From Hippopus hippopus (Eukaryota; Mollusca; Bivalvia; Cardiida; Cardiidae), in the NCBI GenBank assembly GCA_946811185.2, contig OX328110.1, positions 19,274,456 through 19,338,455 of the forward strand: 64,000 nucleotides of DNA, given 5' to 3'. Both the position numbers and the translations under genes were made by a program. Positions 1 through 12,507 of the stretch are shown here, in pieces. Position 1 is the stretch's first letter, and each line of letters starts with the position of its first letter. Below the pieces are notes generated by a model. It had not been told where the DNA came from and did not search any database. It was given only the letters and a program-made list of their open reading frames with translations.

Positions 1-1832
1 TGAACAGCCAGCTAGTTTAAATATGGTTATTTCATGTATCTGTCTGGTATCTTGAAATAGATTCTGTTTCATTAGTCATCTATCAATGGCTGGTTCCTCT
101 AAATAAGGGATGGCACAAATTGTGTCTCATTGGACATCTATCAACGGCTGGTCAATCTCAATGACAGATGGCAAAAATCGTCCCTCATTTGTCATCTATC
201 AATGGTCGGTCTCTCTAAATAAGGGATGGCACAGATCGTGTCTTATTTGTCATCTATCAATGACCGGTCCTTCTAAATAAGGAATGGCACAAAATGTATC
301 TCATTTGTCATTTAGCAATGGATGGTCTTTCTAAATAAAGGGCGGCAAAGATTTGTCTCATTGGTCATTTATCAATGGCTGGTCCTTCTAAATAAGAGAT
401 GGTGCAGATTTTTCTCAGTTATCATTAATCAATGACCACTGATCCTCCTAAATATGGGATGATACAGATTTTTCTCATTGGTCATTTATCAATGGATGGT
501 CCTTCTAAATAAGGGATGGTAAACATTTGTCTCACTGGTCATTTATCAGTGGCTGGTCCTTCTAAATAAGGGATAGTACAGTATTGCCTTATATGTCATT
601 TATCAAGGGATGGTCCTTCTAAATAAGGGATGGTACAGGTTATGCTTACTTTTTTGTCTATTAATGGATCGTTCTTCTAAATAAGGGACGGCACAGATTG
701 TGTTTAATTGGTCATCTATCAAGGACCGGTCCGTCTAGATAAGAAATGGCCGAATTGTGCCTCATAGGTCATCTATCAAATAGCTGGTCCCTCTAAATAA
801 GGGATGGCACATATTTTGTCTTAATTGTCATTATCAATAGCTGGTCCTTCGAAATAAGTGATGGTACTGATTATGTCTCAATGGTAATTTTTTAAAAGCT
901 GGTCCTTCTAAATAAGGGATGGCACAAATTGTGTCTCATTAGTCATTTACCAATGAATGGTCAGTCTAGATAAAGAATGGCATTGATTGTGTCTCATTGG
1001 TCTTCTATAATGACTGGTCCTTCTAAATTAGGAATGGCACAGAGTATGTTTCATTGGTCATCTTTCGATGGTTGGTCCTTCTAAATAAGGGATGGAACAA
1101 ATTGTGTCTCATTGGTCATCTTTCAATGGTTGGTCTATCTAAATAAGGGATGACACAGATTGTGCCTCATTGGTGATCTACCGATGGCTTGTCCCTCTAA
1201 GTAAGGAATGGTACAGATTGTGTTAACTTGGTCGTCATTCAATGATTGATTCATCTGAATAAGGGGAGGCAAAGATTGTGTCTGATTGGTCATCTATTAA
1301 TGAATGATCAGTCTAGATAAGGGATGGCAGAGATTGTGTATAAATGGTCTTCTTTAATTGTTGGTACTTCTAAATAAGGAATGGCACAGAGTCTGTTTCA
1401 TTGGTTATCTTTCGATGGCTGGTCCTTGTTAATAAGGGATGGCACAGATTGTGTCTCATTGGTCATCCACCAATAGCTGGTCCTTGTAAATAAGGGATGT
1501 CACAGATTCTGTCTGATCGGTCATATTTCGTTTGGTGGTCCTTCTAAATAAGGGATGACCAGATTGCACCTCATTTGCCATCTACCAATGGCCGGTCATT
1601 TTAATAAGGGATGACACAGAGTGTGCCTCATTGGTCATACATTATTTTCTTTTTCTTCTAAATAAGGGATGCACAGGTTATGTCTCATTGGTCATCTTTC
1701 GATGGCTTGTCCGTCTAAGTAAGGAATGGTTCAGACAGTGCTTATCTGGTCATCCATCACTGGGTGATTCGTCTGAATAAGGGGAGGCACAGATTGTGCC
1801 TAATTGGTCATCAAATTAGGAATGGTAAAATG
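1..1832. repeat. 58-bp satellite array (right end)
   Basis: About 31 head-to-tail copies of a 58-bp unit run from the window edge to about 1832. The unit contains the recognisable words ctaaataagggatggcac, then gattgtgtctcattggtc, then atctatcaatggctgg. The spacing is seen directly: the word aaataaggga at 101 recurs at 217, two units away. Units differ by roughly 10-25% and there are few indels, so this is an old, diverged array. It begins outside the window. No gene is seen in it. Confidence 0.95.
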
Positions 1833-1999
1833 ATAAAAAATCACTTTTCTTTTCTCATTTTTGCGTAGCATGTGGTAAACGAAGACAGAGCTTATTTCGT
1901 AGCACTCAACGCAGAGAACAGACTGAGACATCTTTCAACTCTTTGTTCTATATAGAAAATGTGCAGTGTATCTTATCTGCTTGTTTGTAAGATAGCAGG

Positions 2000-2158
2000 T
2001 GTCTCTGAAAGAGTAGAAAACATTGTGGGGAAAATGAGAAAATTGGGTAAAAGGAGAAAATACTGGTTACCAGCATTTTGCCTTTTTTCCAACGATGTTT
2101 TCAAAGCACTTCCTCCTTTGGGTCGCTAAGACTCGGGATTATTTGGTAAAGGGTTATA
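2000..2158 (+). mobile_element. T3-type MITE, partial
   Basis: Contains the T3 signature: an agaaaacattgtggg word, a central palindrome around aggagaaaatactggttacc, and the T3 right end (gggtcgctaagactcggg, then ggtaaagggtt). The left half of the element is missing or unrecognisable. A further T3 right-end scrap lies at about 2218-2282 in the opposite orientation. Confidence 0.7.
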
Positions 2159-2721
2159 GAAGCACATGGTGGTTACGGGTAAAAAGGGAAGGAGTACTTG
2201 TGTGGATATAATCATTAAACTCTTTCACAAATAGTCCGGTAATTTAGCGGCCCTGAGAAATAAAGCTTTTGAAAAATTGTTTGGAAAAGAGAGATTGCTC
2301 ATCATTTGAGCCACATTCAATTTATCATCTGCCATTGCCTTTGATTTGGACGAGTCTAAAATTTTGTTGTTCGGTTAACGCTCAACCCCACCGTATCATC
2401 CAGATGATATCTGGTTCTAGAACTAATTTACCTCCATCTCATTTACCGACCTTAGACTATATTTTCATAATGATATCAAAGAAAGCCAGTACTAAAACCA
2501 TATATCTACGATTCCAAATTCGTTATGGAAATTAGATTTTTAGAATACCATTTAGAGCTATTTTCCTTGGCTCCCCTTCAAGCACTTATAGAACGCAATA
2601 ACATTTTTATAGCATAACATTTGATGCCTACATAACCGTAGGCGGATTTATGGCCATTTAAAGAAAACCTTGAAGTACACAATGTTCTTGATCGGAAGAC
2701 TGGCGACACACATTATAGATG

Positions 2722-2938
2722 AAGCATGCTGTCTAAAAAGGGGATTTAATGCATCTGTAAAAGGTATCGACCCATGTCAGCCTGCGCAATCCGCGCAGGC
2801 TGACATGGATTGATATTTTTTGCTTTTTCTAATAAATTTTCAAGGACCATTCTATCTCGGAATTAAGCATTCAGTCCGTTGTTAGACAAACTGAAATTTT
2901 ATACCCCCTTTTGCTGGAGCATGGCTTAGATATAAATA
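2722..2938 (+). mobile_element. T4-type palindromic MITE
   Basis: Starts with the T4 left end (gaagcatgctgtctaaaaag), followed by gcatctgtaaaaggtatcgacc and a strong hairpin at about 2770-2811 with arms gtcagcctgcgc and gcgcaggctgac around a 5-nt loop. Ends with the T4 terminal word ttttgctggagcatggct. The middle holds the usual T4 words ccaaggaccattctacctc and attcagtcngttgttag in diverged form. Confidence 0.75.
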
Positions 2939-3177
2939 CCTAAGTATCCGTTCGCTAAAGAAACATTTCTCCTTCTTGTTTCGAAAGCAATAGTTGGAAA
3001 AATAAATACAAGTGTAATGTAAAAAAAATGGACCATCTTATGTTTCTGCTGAAAATGGAACGCAAGCTAAACTATTGCAGAACATAGCCCTGGGCTGCAG
3101 AGGTGAACATTTGTAGGGTAATGATGAAAGCATGCACGCATGCACGTGAAAAAAACGCATAAAAATATTCGAGTCAT

Positions 3178-3430
3178 ATTCTTTTAAAAGGGGAGTTTAT
3201 GCATCTGCAAAAAGTATCGACAGTAGCAGTCCGTGTAGGCTAATATGGTCCTAACTTTTTCAATGTGGTCATTTTTTTACAGGCCAAGGGACTATTCTAC
3301 CTAAAGATTCAGTCGCTTGTTGAAGAAAATGGGTTTTATGGATGCACTATTATATAAATACCAGCTCGGTATCATGAATCACACACATGTATTTATCCCC
3401 CTTTTGCAAGAATATGGCTTATTTCTAGCG
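3178..3430 (+). mobile_element. T4-type MITE, degenerate
   Basis: Keeps gggagtttatgcatctgcaa and aaagtatcgac at the left, ccaagggactattctacc in the middle, and cccccttttgcaagaatatg at the right. The core hairpin is broken (left arm largely lost), so this is an older T4 copy. Confidence 0.55.
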
Positions 3431-3440
3431 GCAATCTAAA

Positions 3441-6400
3441 GTTTAAAATGCAGTTTGTGCTGAATAAAGGAATACAGCTATAAATGCAGATTTCCTTGTT
3501 CATAATGAGAAAATACCCAGAATTAATATATCTAGCTCAGCCCCTGGCTTGAAGGAGAATCCAATCTTCCAGAAACTATCATTTAAAACGTTTTTTTTTT
3601 TTTGCTATATTAACTTGGAATCGTGGAAAATCTGAAAATGTAGAAAATCTCTTAGAATGTGTCCTTTTATCCCCAAATTCCGAACGGTTTTCTGAAAATA
3701 GATTTTTGTTGTTCTAACGCTAGAGAAGATGCACTGTAATCGGATTTCATACGGGGAAAACGAGATTGATATAATTAAATTTTCGTAGAACGGTGGTAGA
3801 TCGCTCTAAAGAACATAATTGACCCCCAGCAGTGAGAAAGTGAGTAAAATAACGAATTAGGTTAAAACGAGGTAATCTAATTCACCGAAATCTAGATTCC
3901 GGAAATTTCCGAGTATATTTGTGACAAGGTTACGCCGATAAAACATAGTTCAAAAAGAAGAGTTCGTTTTCGTTCTGCTTTGACTCGTTTCGCGTTGCTA
4001 TGTTCGACATTATACACGTACATGTACATAACAACATCCGAAGGAGAAAACAGTGGTTATATCGCTCTAGTTGATAGTTAGTCATGCGGACATACTCGTC
4101 CATTTTAGCACAGGTATGAGATGCTATGCTTGTAGCATAGACCAATATCGAAATGTTCGAAGCAAAATAAATATATCAAAGAAATTTAGAGACTTGTCAA
4201 AAGTCTTGTGTGTAACTTACTGTAACATGAAAGAAAATGTCCAAATTACCGTTTCCTTTATTAGAAAATATCACAAATTCTTTGACCATTATGTTTGAGT
4301 TTGGGTACCAATTGAAAGCACCAATTGTTCGATTCGATTATAAAGTTGTTATGATGCCTGCTGTACGGATACGAGCTTTCCAATTCTGTTTGAACAACAG
4401 AATATTTTGCTTCAGCACATATTCCAAATGTTTTTACTGTATCAAGAACTTATTTTTACATAAATGTATGCAAACACAAGTCACTTTATTTAGAGAGATA
4501 ACACACATGTCGATGCTAGGTGTTTACAAAATGTAAAGTTGTAGTTACAAAATACGAGAAGTGACAAAGTATGACACAGTGAAAAAAACACACACACACC
4601 GATGGAATTATACTGTAAATTTTCAATTCTAAACCAAACTTGGTAAAATGTAACTTTGATTTGTGTCATGTAATTAAACTCTAACAGAGCTACCTTAATT
4701 TGTTTATAATCTCTACAAACTTTAAAAATGAGTCATCACTGAATTAAGTGAGCTGATAGCTGGCAAAACATCAGTAAAGAAGAAAGACAAAATCGAGAAA
4801 AATATTTTTAAATGCATTTCCCTAATGGGCTACCTAGCCTCTTTAGGTAGGTTTAGATTTTGCTCCAGAGTTTCATGAAGACTTGTGGGAATGCCAATGA
4901 TCAATATCACATCGATTACGAAGATTCGCTTTCATATCAGAACGATGACGTCATATCCGGTGAAATAAAATAAACGGGGTTACTGACTGCAAAACGACAA
5001 TCCCGTTCTTTGAGCGCCCACAATTTCACCTTTTAACTGATTTTAATGATTAAGTTTATACGATTGCAAAGAAAAATATATATCTAGTTGTATGCATCGG
5101 TAGGGTACAGGAAGTTTTGATTTACGGCATAAAAACTATATGCCTTCCCCCCCTCCCCCCGTATGTCCAGTACAAAACTTTGTGTTATTATGTATTTTAC
5201 ACATATACAGTTTCGGGATAATCCATGCTTTTCAGCCTATTTTCCGTGGTTTGTAAGATTTTCTCGGTTTCACAAAAAGGTGTGCTAAAGGTTATTTGGA
5301 ATTATCCTTTTGATTGACTTACTTAGGGAAACAGTAGAGGAAAACAAAGATATACAAAACAAATTAACACACTTATGAGACAAAATGTTCTACGGCGGCT
5401 CTGTAGATATAAATCTTTCATGAGACCATATTATCCCTGTTTTCTCCACAGAGTCAAAAAATAAATCAATAAATTTCAAGATATGTGACTTAAAATGAAA
5501 GGTTTGATGAAACATACATCCTTTTCACATCAGTTAAATACTACCCTTTTCCATTTTCATGAGTATAGCTTCAGTAACGTACACGTCTTGCCTTCTTTAT
5601 CAAAGACATAACAGTTCACCACATAAGTTAGTAAAAATGATCATGAAAAAAAGAGATAATAATGATGAAAATACTTAAAAGCATGATTTGTCAACAAATA
5701 TATACACTCACATGTAATTCAACAAATAGCATGAAAGAGATATTAAATAGTGTTACATAATTCAGCAATTGTGCCTGCAAAATACTATTTGTAGAACCTG
5801 AAACAGAAATTAAATCTGTAACACAAACAAGTTGATCAATGTAGCTCATGCAAGTTGATCAATGTAGTTCACATTCTATCATTAAATCACGGGAATGAAA
5901 TCTTACTACAAATCAAATGTGTATTTTTCCCTAGGCGTACAAAACAATTAGGCATTCATGTGTGATCAATATATGAATGAATGTAAATGTCTATATACAG
6001 GGCGGCAAATGTAACAAATTTGTATGTTTTCATAAATGAATATCTAGTATTTTCGTCAAGAAATGTTAGACAAAACGGTTATTCTTTTTGTTTTTCATGA
6101 AAAACCGAATGCACAAGAACTTCAAGTAAATCTGAAAAATTAACGAAATAAAGTAACACTTAATAATTCCGGAACTTTACTTCATAATGAAAGAGCTTTT
6201 CCTTTTGGTTCATTTTAATAGAAAGAATGACATTTTATATAAAGTTTATTTGTTAATTCACCCAACAGTAAGTAAGCTTAAATGTTCAATATAAAACTGC
6301 GTTTTGATAGTGACAAACATTTTGTGAGTTTTTTTTTTTTTTTTTCTTTTTGCCACATTAAAGTAGAATTACTCCCTCAGGAGCATTAAAATGTTGGTTT

Positions 6401-8049
6401 TTCGCGTTTCAAAGGGTAATGAGTTCAATTTTCTCCTACCAGTTTCTTGAGAGCATTACTTGTCTTTTTTTTACATTTCTCTGTGAGACATTCTCTTTAA
6501 CATATACTTCAGCTCTACATGAATATTCACTGTGTTCCCGCCAGTGTTTCTCCTAAATGGTATTAAAACATCCGTAGCTGTCAAACGTGAAAGTAAATTT
6601 CCGTCACGTTGTCTTCTGTAAGAGCTTTATCCTGAAAATCAGGGAACATGTGGGTAATATTTCCCTTGTGAAAATTGAATCATTTTCCTCTTCTATGACA
6701 GTAATCCTACCTTACATTATCCAGGGTATTTCATTAATCTACCGAAAATAACACATAAACACAGTAATCTGCAGATGTTTATGATCTAATTTGGGTTCTT
6801 GGCTACACAAGAATACATTTTTGTCTTGGATCTTTTTTCATTCAATTTTTTTTTACACTCATTTGGTTTTACGGTTTTATCCATGTGTTTAATGCTCTTT
6901 CGAGATTTTACATATTTGTTTGTTTTCGTTCTTATTCCATTCCTTATACTCATTTACCATTCTCATTTTCCATGCTTTTTGCAGATACTCTGTTCAAATC
7001 GCATCTATACCTATAATCATGTAACTACTTTTAACATATTTGTCATTTTTAGAGATTCCAGGTTGACGTTGACTAGGTTTGATTTTATTTTAACCTAGCA
7101 TTAGCAGGTAACTATCGCAGTAATTTGTATAAACAACCGTATTATTCCAGAAAGCATAGTTTGTCCCTTAATCAATCTCGAGTGTATTATATTTAATTAA
7201 TCCCGTTCAAAGCGCCATTTTCTAAATAACATGTTTATTATCATCATGGAGTGTTTCGTTTTTTCCATTATTTTCATCGTGCAGTTTACTTAGCAAAGGT
7301 AACAATGCCTCTGAAAAGCCGACTCATTGCTAGATGCAGAACATAATTAAAGTTAAAACATTCTTTTCTACCTCAGATATACATATGCCTTCTTAACCCA
7401 CATGTAGTTTTCTACTTTAAGCAGGCTTACATTAACAGATTTAATCCAACTATCGTGAACGTTTTGTCTAAGAATAATTGTCGCAATAACTTCGATCTCA
7501 AATGAAATATTGTGCATGTAAACAATTGACTGGGAATCAAGTCATAATATTGATACTTTGCTTGGAATGTGTGTTTGCTCTTTTTGCATGACAAACATAA
7601 GAGAAAGAAATAATCACATCGTTCTCAGAGTTTTTAGAAGAGAAACTTTCCCTCTGTTTTCTCCAAGAGTCCTAAAGTATATTATCTAAGTGGAAGACAA
7701 AATAGTTTATTAGGCAAACTATCTGCAATGTAAACCATTAAACCCGTCTAGGTCCACATTTCCTATCGTTTCAATACATGCCAACTCTTCATTAAACCTC
7801 CTGAACGACATCTAGATACGTTTACAACGTCATAAAAATTGTCTCTCGCCTAAAGCAAATTGTATCAACATTTCGTCTTGAAGATACTTAAAAGTTCGTC
7901 GTCTTTCCCTGAGTTCGAATCTTAACGTGTACTCGTGTTATTTTTTTCAATTATTCATTTTTCTCTTCATTACACTCTAGCGTTCTAATGAAACACTATG
8001 AATCTGTTTCTTTGTAGACTTTTAATGAAGATCAATATTCTCTGTACCT
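3441..8049. other. AT-rich DNA without recognisable genes
   Basis: I see no exon with credible splice sites, no transposase or reverse-transcriptase motif and no RNA gene. Small items: a perfect CRE octamer TGACGTCA at 4946-4953, a poly-C tract near 5148-5160, two adjacent 23-bp direct repeats at 5828-5850 and 5851-5873 (caagttgatcaatgtag core), and poly-T runs. Open frames such as 4237-4536 and 6799-7098 are AT-rich, rich in Phe, Ile and Leu, and match no family I know. The duplicated block begins at 7987. Confidence 0.6.
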
Positions 8050-8297
8050 TTAACCCTTGTCCTGCTAATTAAGTTAAATGAAACTTTTCAATCCGATAAT
8101 AGAAACACAATTAATGCTATTTCAAATGTATTTTTTTGTAAACAAAAAAAAAAAAAAAAAAAAAAAAACCCAAAAAAAAAAATCTCCTTAACGGACAGTG
8201 TAGATCCAAGATCAGACTGCACGTTCTGTGCAGTCTGATCTTGATCTAAACTGCCCGCAAAAGGTCAGTGAGTCGCGCTTAGCAGCCTACGGGTTAA
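8050..8297 (-). mobile_element. T1 MITE with TTAA target duplication
   Basis: A 248-bp element including TTAA at both ends (8050-8053 and 8294-8297). The termini read CCCTTG and ACGGG as an inverted pair. Copy B has the empty site: ccTTTAAgacaaaagt at about 29230, with a single TTAA. An internal hairpin of the GATCAGACTGCAC type lies at 8197-8263, and a poly-A run at 8143-8168 sits inside. Terminal CCC and the TTAA target fit a piggyBac-mobilised, non-autonomous element; that class assignment is inference. Confidence 0.88.
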
Positions 8298-8314
8298 TAC
8301 AACAGTAAAAAATG

Positions 8315-8558
8315 AACCATGCTGTGTGAAAAGAGGGCTTAATGCATCTGCAAAAAAGTTAGACCAGTATCAGCCTGCGAAGTCATGGCTCGAAACGTTT
8401 TGATATTGGTCAAGTTTTTGCATGTCAAACGATCAGCCTACCTCATGATTCAGTCAGTTGTTAGACAAAACTGATTTTTGGATCCATAGTTTTATGGTGA
8501 CTTGGTAGGTTTCACACATCGAGATGCATTTCACCTCCTTTTGCCAGAGCACGGCTCA
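8315..8558 (+). mobile_element. T4 MITE (shared with copy B)
   Basis: Left end gaaccatgctgtgtgaaaag and right end gccagagcacggctca form a terminal inverted pair. The interior has gcatctgcaaaaaagttaga and the T4 words around gattcagtcagttgttagac. The core hairpin is decayed. The orthologous copy is at 29251-29496, so this insertion predates the duplication. Confidence 0.75.
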
Positions 8559-9379
8559 AACATTTAAGAATAGTCTGTTCATGTGTATGTTTTCATATGA
8601 AAGCCAAATGAAGAAATTTTTACAGGAAAACAAAATGGTTAATCTAATGGAATTTTTTTTTTCTTAATCGAACACGCAACAACTCCTCGCATTCATAGCA
8701 CAATAGTGGTCAGTGAGGCCCCAAAGTTTTCTGAGAAGAAACTAAGAGTGTCTCCTGTAGCGCTTTAGTGATAGGGAATAAATAGAAGATATTTGTTTTT
8801 TACGGTGAAATGTGCCACTCGTGAAAATATTACCGATGATGTTCACGAAAAAAAAAAAAAAAAAAACAGCAACAAATTTTCTATTTATTTCATGTTTTTA
8901 ACCCTTTCTGGGAGGAACTTAATCAAAATCCAGTACAATTCTTTTCGGTTATTCCCCGTGGCGTACCCCCTCCGCATAGCAACGCATTACAATATTACGT
9001 CAAGTGCGAGAAATGTAAGGTAATTTAAGTCATATTTCCATCTGGTTGTGAGGCACGCGCATTTTACCTAGGTAACTAGTGCGCGGGAACAACTGTTTCC
9101 GCCTTCAATTGAAGAGTTAGAATATAAAAATCGGTATTTTCACTGGTCGTAACCATGAAATATCGAAAAATGTTTCACCGATATTTCTCGATAACTTACC
9201 GAAAAGCATGAAATAAAAAAAAGACCATCTAAGAAAGTATTGCATGTTGTGACGACATCTTACAAAAAGTTTGCGTCATAAAAGCGTTCAATAGGGATAT
9301 TTGCCTAATGCGTGAAATTGATGTCTTGGCTGGAAACCTAGGTTGATGCCCCTACAGTGTGAACTAGATACAACAAATT

Positions 9380-9595
9380 TTAACCCTTAAGGTGCTAAGC
9401 GTGACTCACTGACCTTTTGCGGACAGTGTAGATCAAGATCAGACTGCGCAGAAGTGGCAGTCTGATCTTGGATCTACTGTGTCCGATAAGGCGATATTTT
9501 TTCTCCAAAACATAAATTTCAAATAATATTATTCGTTTTCTTTTTACTATCAGTTTCAAAGTTTTGTTTAACTTATTTAGCAGGATAAGGGTTAA
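9380..9595 (+). mobile_element. T1 MITE (shared with copy B)
   Basis: Bounded by TTAA at 9380-9383 and 9592-9595, with CCCTTAAGGTGCTAAGCG at the left and CAGGATAAGGG at the right. A near-perfect stem spans about 9419-9486 (gcggacagtgtagatcaag, paired with gatcttggatctactgtgtc). It matches 29895-30109 in copy B. The stem is the best-preserved part. Confidence 0.85.
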
Positions 9596-9831
9596 AGATA
9601 TTGCTATCGGTAAGCTTGAATTGGTTATAAACTGCTTTGTTAAAGATATTGCTATCGGTAAGCTTGAATTGGTTATAAACTGCTTTGTTAAAGATATTGC
9701 TATCGGTAAGCTTGAATTGGTTATAAACTGCTTTGTTAAAGATATAGCTATCGGTAAGCTTGAATTGGTTATAAACTGCTTTGTTAAAGATATAGCTATC
9801 GGTAAGCTTGAATTTGTTATAAACTGCTTTG
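9592..9831 (+). repeat. 48-bp tandem repeat, 5 units, only in copy A
   Basis: Five near-identical units start at 9592, 9640, 9688, 9736 and 9784, each beginning ttaaagatat and containing gctatcggtaagcttgaat. Because 48 is a multiple of three, all units stay open on both strands, which gives artificial repeat peptides of 16 residues. Copy B has a single, diverged unit at the matching place (about 30106-30155), so the expansion followed the duplication. It abuts the right end of a T1 MITE. Confidence 0.95.
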
Positions 9832-9867
9832 TTACAACTTGCTATACATGATGCTGGATTCACGCTT

Positions 9868-10080
9868 TTAACTATTTCAGCGCCAAATAAATAAACTCGA
9901 CCTCTTTCGATGGCTCTAAATACAATCAGTTAAAACTTACAAAGATGTTGATTGTATAGGCTTGACTACACAAACGGACGGTATAGATCAAAGATCAGGC
10001 TGCATGTTCTGTGCAGTCTGATCTTGATCAATGCCGTCCGCAAAAGTCACTGCTTTCGCCTATGGCGCCGAAAGGGTTAA
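9868..10080 (-). mobile_element. T2 MITE with TTAA target duplication
   Basis: TTAA at 9868-9871 and 10077-10080. The right terminus GGCGCCGAAAGGG pairs with the left CTATTTCAGCGCC in mutated form. Copy B has the empty site cttTTAAacgaag at about 30190. The internal hairpin at about 9973-10042 carries the same GATCAGNCTGCA core as T1, but the ends and the body (ataaactcgacctctttcga) differ from T1, so this is a separate family. Confidence 0.87.
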
Positions 10081-11322
10081 ACGAAGATCCCATTATATAT
10101 AATACATAAAATGAATCTGTTGCAACGATTACTGTCAAACACAGGCAAGAATGCACGTCTAGCTTTCCACCTTTAGTACACGGCCTTTCCCGTTTCAATT
10201 TCTTATCGATTCGGCAACTTATGAAGTACATGGTATCGAGGAAATAAGAACCTATTTTCACCCAATTTTGTTGTTTAGTGCCATCAGATTGAGCAGTATC
10301 TCAATGAAAAATAAAACAAGAAATATCTTCAAAAAAGAAAGACGGCGTAAATTTGCAAGCAAATAGGCAGGGGCCCTTTGAATAAACATGTCTATTTTTT
10401 TTTTTTTACCACAGAGGCCCTTAGAGTGAACATGTCTTCATTTTTTACCAATCACAAATTTCTGTTTATTCATTTGTTATCAGTGTTATCAGTACCAAAA
10501 AGTTGGTCAATTTTTAAGCCAGCACATTTGGCTACGCCGAAAAAACAAGCTACGAGAGTCTCCAGACAGCAGGAGGAGCGCCATGGTTGTAACCGTTTTT
10601 CCTGCGAAAAAAAAAAATCTTGTGAAGCAGGATTGTGAAAGAAAACACAGACAGTTCTCAATCTGTTTGTGTCAATGAATCAGTATTATACATCTTTGGG
10701 GATTCTTGTCGAGTTGTAACCTTTCGTCTTCGTAATGAGAATGTTGGCTTAAGTTCTTATTGCTTCTCACAAGAATAGGCTTCAGACAAATTTTAGATCA
10801 TTAAAAACCAAATTACCTAGGAATGGAAATGTCAAGTTATTGAATGCTTTCTCTCTGTACACCAATATGACTGTGAATATCTGGCATTATAATATTGTTT
10901 AGTTTTAAAAAGCATAAAGATGATAGTGAATGAAAGAATTAGTAGTTTTGAAAACATACTAATTTCAGTCCCACACAACATCGCAAAGAGTAGATCTCGG
11001 ATCTAAGTGAACGTTCGGTGCAACAAATATTCTGCTTCTTATCCTTGTGGGTAGAGTTGTGTTCATCAACAAAAGTTTTGACCTGTTAAACGGAAATATA
11101 TCTATAAAAAAACATTTTCTTTTTTGCTTTTTCACGGCTCTTTAAGGGCATATACTAGTAATGAATTTGGGGAAAATGTGTTATAGATGAAACTGTTTTT
11201 GTAAGTAGGCAGCCAGTGGCTTGGGACTACTTTTTTATGTAGAAAACTATTTGGTCAATACGGCAACAGCAGTGCATAGAGAGGTGCGCTGAAAGCAATG
11301 ATATCAACCTTCTTAAACGTTG
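10081..11322. other. Gene-free stretch shared by both copies
   Basis: Matches 30196-31167. It has AT-rich sequence with poly-T and poly-A runs and short chance frames on both strands, for example 10378-10638. No family motif and no frame conserved between copies A and B is visible. Copy A carries extra sequence near 10264-10560 that is shortened in copy B. Confidence 0.5.
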
Positions 11323-11529
11323 TTAAACCTTTGGCTTCTAAGCAAGACTCTCTGACCTTTTGCGGACAGTCTAGATCAAGATCAGACTGCACAGAACGTG
11401 CAGTCTGATCTTGGATCTACACTGTTCGGTAAGGAGATCTTTTTCACCAAAAAATAGGTTTGAAATAGCATTATCAGGGATTTTACTATAGTTTTGAACA
11501 TTTAACTTACTTAGCAACTTAAGGGTTAA
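11323..11529 (+). mobile_element. T1 MITE (shared with copy B)
   Basis: TTAA at 11323-11326 and 11526-11529. An almost perfect inverted stem at 11363-11430 carries the arms GATCAGACTGCAC and GTGCAGTCTGATC around loop AGAAC. The copy at 31168-31374 is about 97% identical by eye, higher than much of the duplicated block. Confidence 0.88.
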
Positions 11530-12287
11530 AAGCAGCATCAAAATTCCAAATAGACAGGCAAGCAAATCAATGCTCTTGTCAAACTAGAGGAATTATGACC
11601 GATAAACTATAGATTATTTATACTGCCTGCTAACGTAGACCTACTTCAATGTTCAACTCTGACCAAATTACAGGATATCATGCATTATTCATTCACTTAG
11701 CAGTAAACACAGGCAGAGATTGAGTTCGATTTACACTGTAACAAACTACCCTTTGTTTTAACGATCCTGGTTTCTCCTCTTTCAAAAGCGTTTTCTATCT
11801 TTCCGAGCACAGATTAGATCATTAAAGCCACATTTAGTTTGTCGTCTGCAAAAGCTTTATTCGGATATGTAATTTTTTTTTTAATCATTTAAATGGTATC
11901 GACCACACTTGTGTGCTTTTGCAGTCAGAACAGAAGAACCTGATTACGACCTGCATGTACAGATTGTTGTAAAATAACTAGTACAAGACAATCTGGAATT
12001 GTAATATATGTTATGTACATAGATTCATGCGTTGAAAATATCTCACAATCATTTTAGAATCTATAACGGGGCTCATTCTTGTATACTCTGTAGAAGGCTA
12101 TCTTAAACAGTTTGAAAAAGGGAGAAAATGCTAGTAACTTAGCCAGCATTTTCTACTTTGTTACACACCGTTTTCACCCTTTCATAAAAAAAATGCCATA
12201 CTTTGTGTCACATTCTATCTGTTGTCTGCGTTGCTTTCAATGCGGATGAATCTGACGTTTTGCCGTTTAGCTTAAGAGTAATACGTC

Positions 12288-12507
12288 ATAACCCTTAACC
12301 TGCTAATATAAGTGAAATGAAACTTCAAGTCGATAGCCAAATACCCAAATATAACTATGTATATAACTATAACTAACTAAAGGTGGAAAATATCTCCTTA
12401 TCGGAGAGAGTATATCCAAGATCAGACTGCACGTTCTTTGGAGTCTGATTTTGATCTACATTATCCGCGAAATTTCTTTGAATCACGCTTAGCAGCCTGA
12501 GGGTTAA
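12288..12507 (-). mobile_element. T1 MITE, reverse orientation (shared)
   Basis: Left end ATAACCCTTAACCTGC and right end GCAGCCTGAGGGTTAA. The stem around 12406-12472 is worn (ttctttggagtctgatttt in place of the usual right arm). It matches 32128-32357 in copy B, which keeps a slightly different set of substitutions. Confidence 0.8.

Noticed and set aside
8194..8264. GATC-rich palindromes as transcription terminators or CRISPR-like repeats
   Set aside because: Copies have TTAA-flanked transposon ends, occur dispersed in both orientations and have no spacer array.
9564..9863. Repeat proteins on both strands with 16-residue units
   Set aside because: They are translations of the 48-bp tandem repeat, which is divisible by three. 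Copy B has one unit and no frame.
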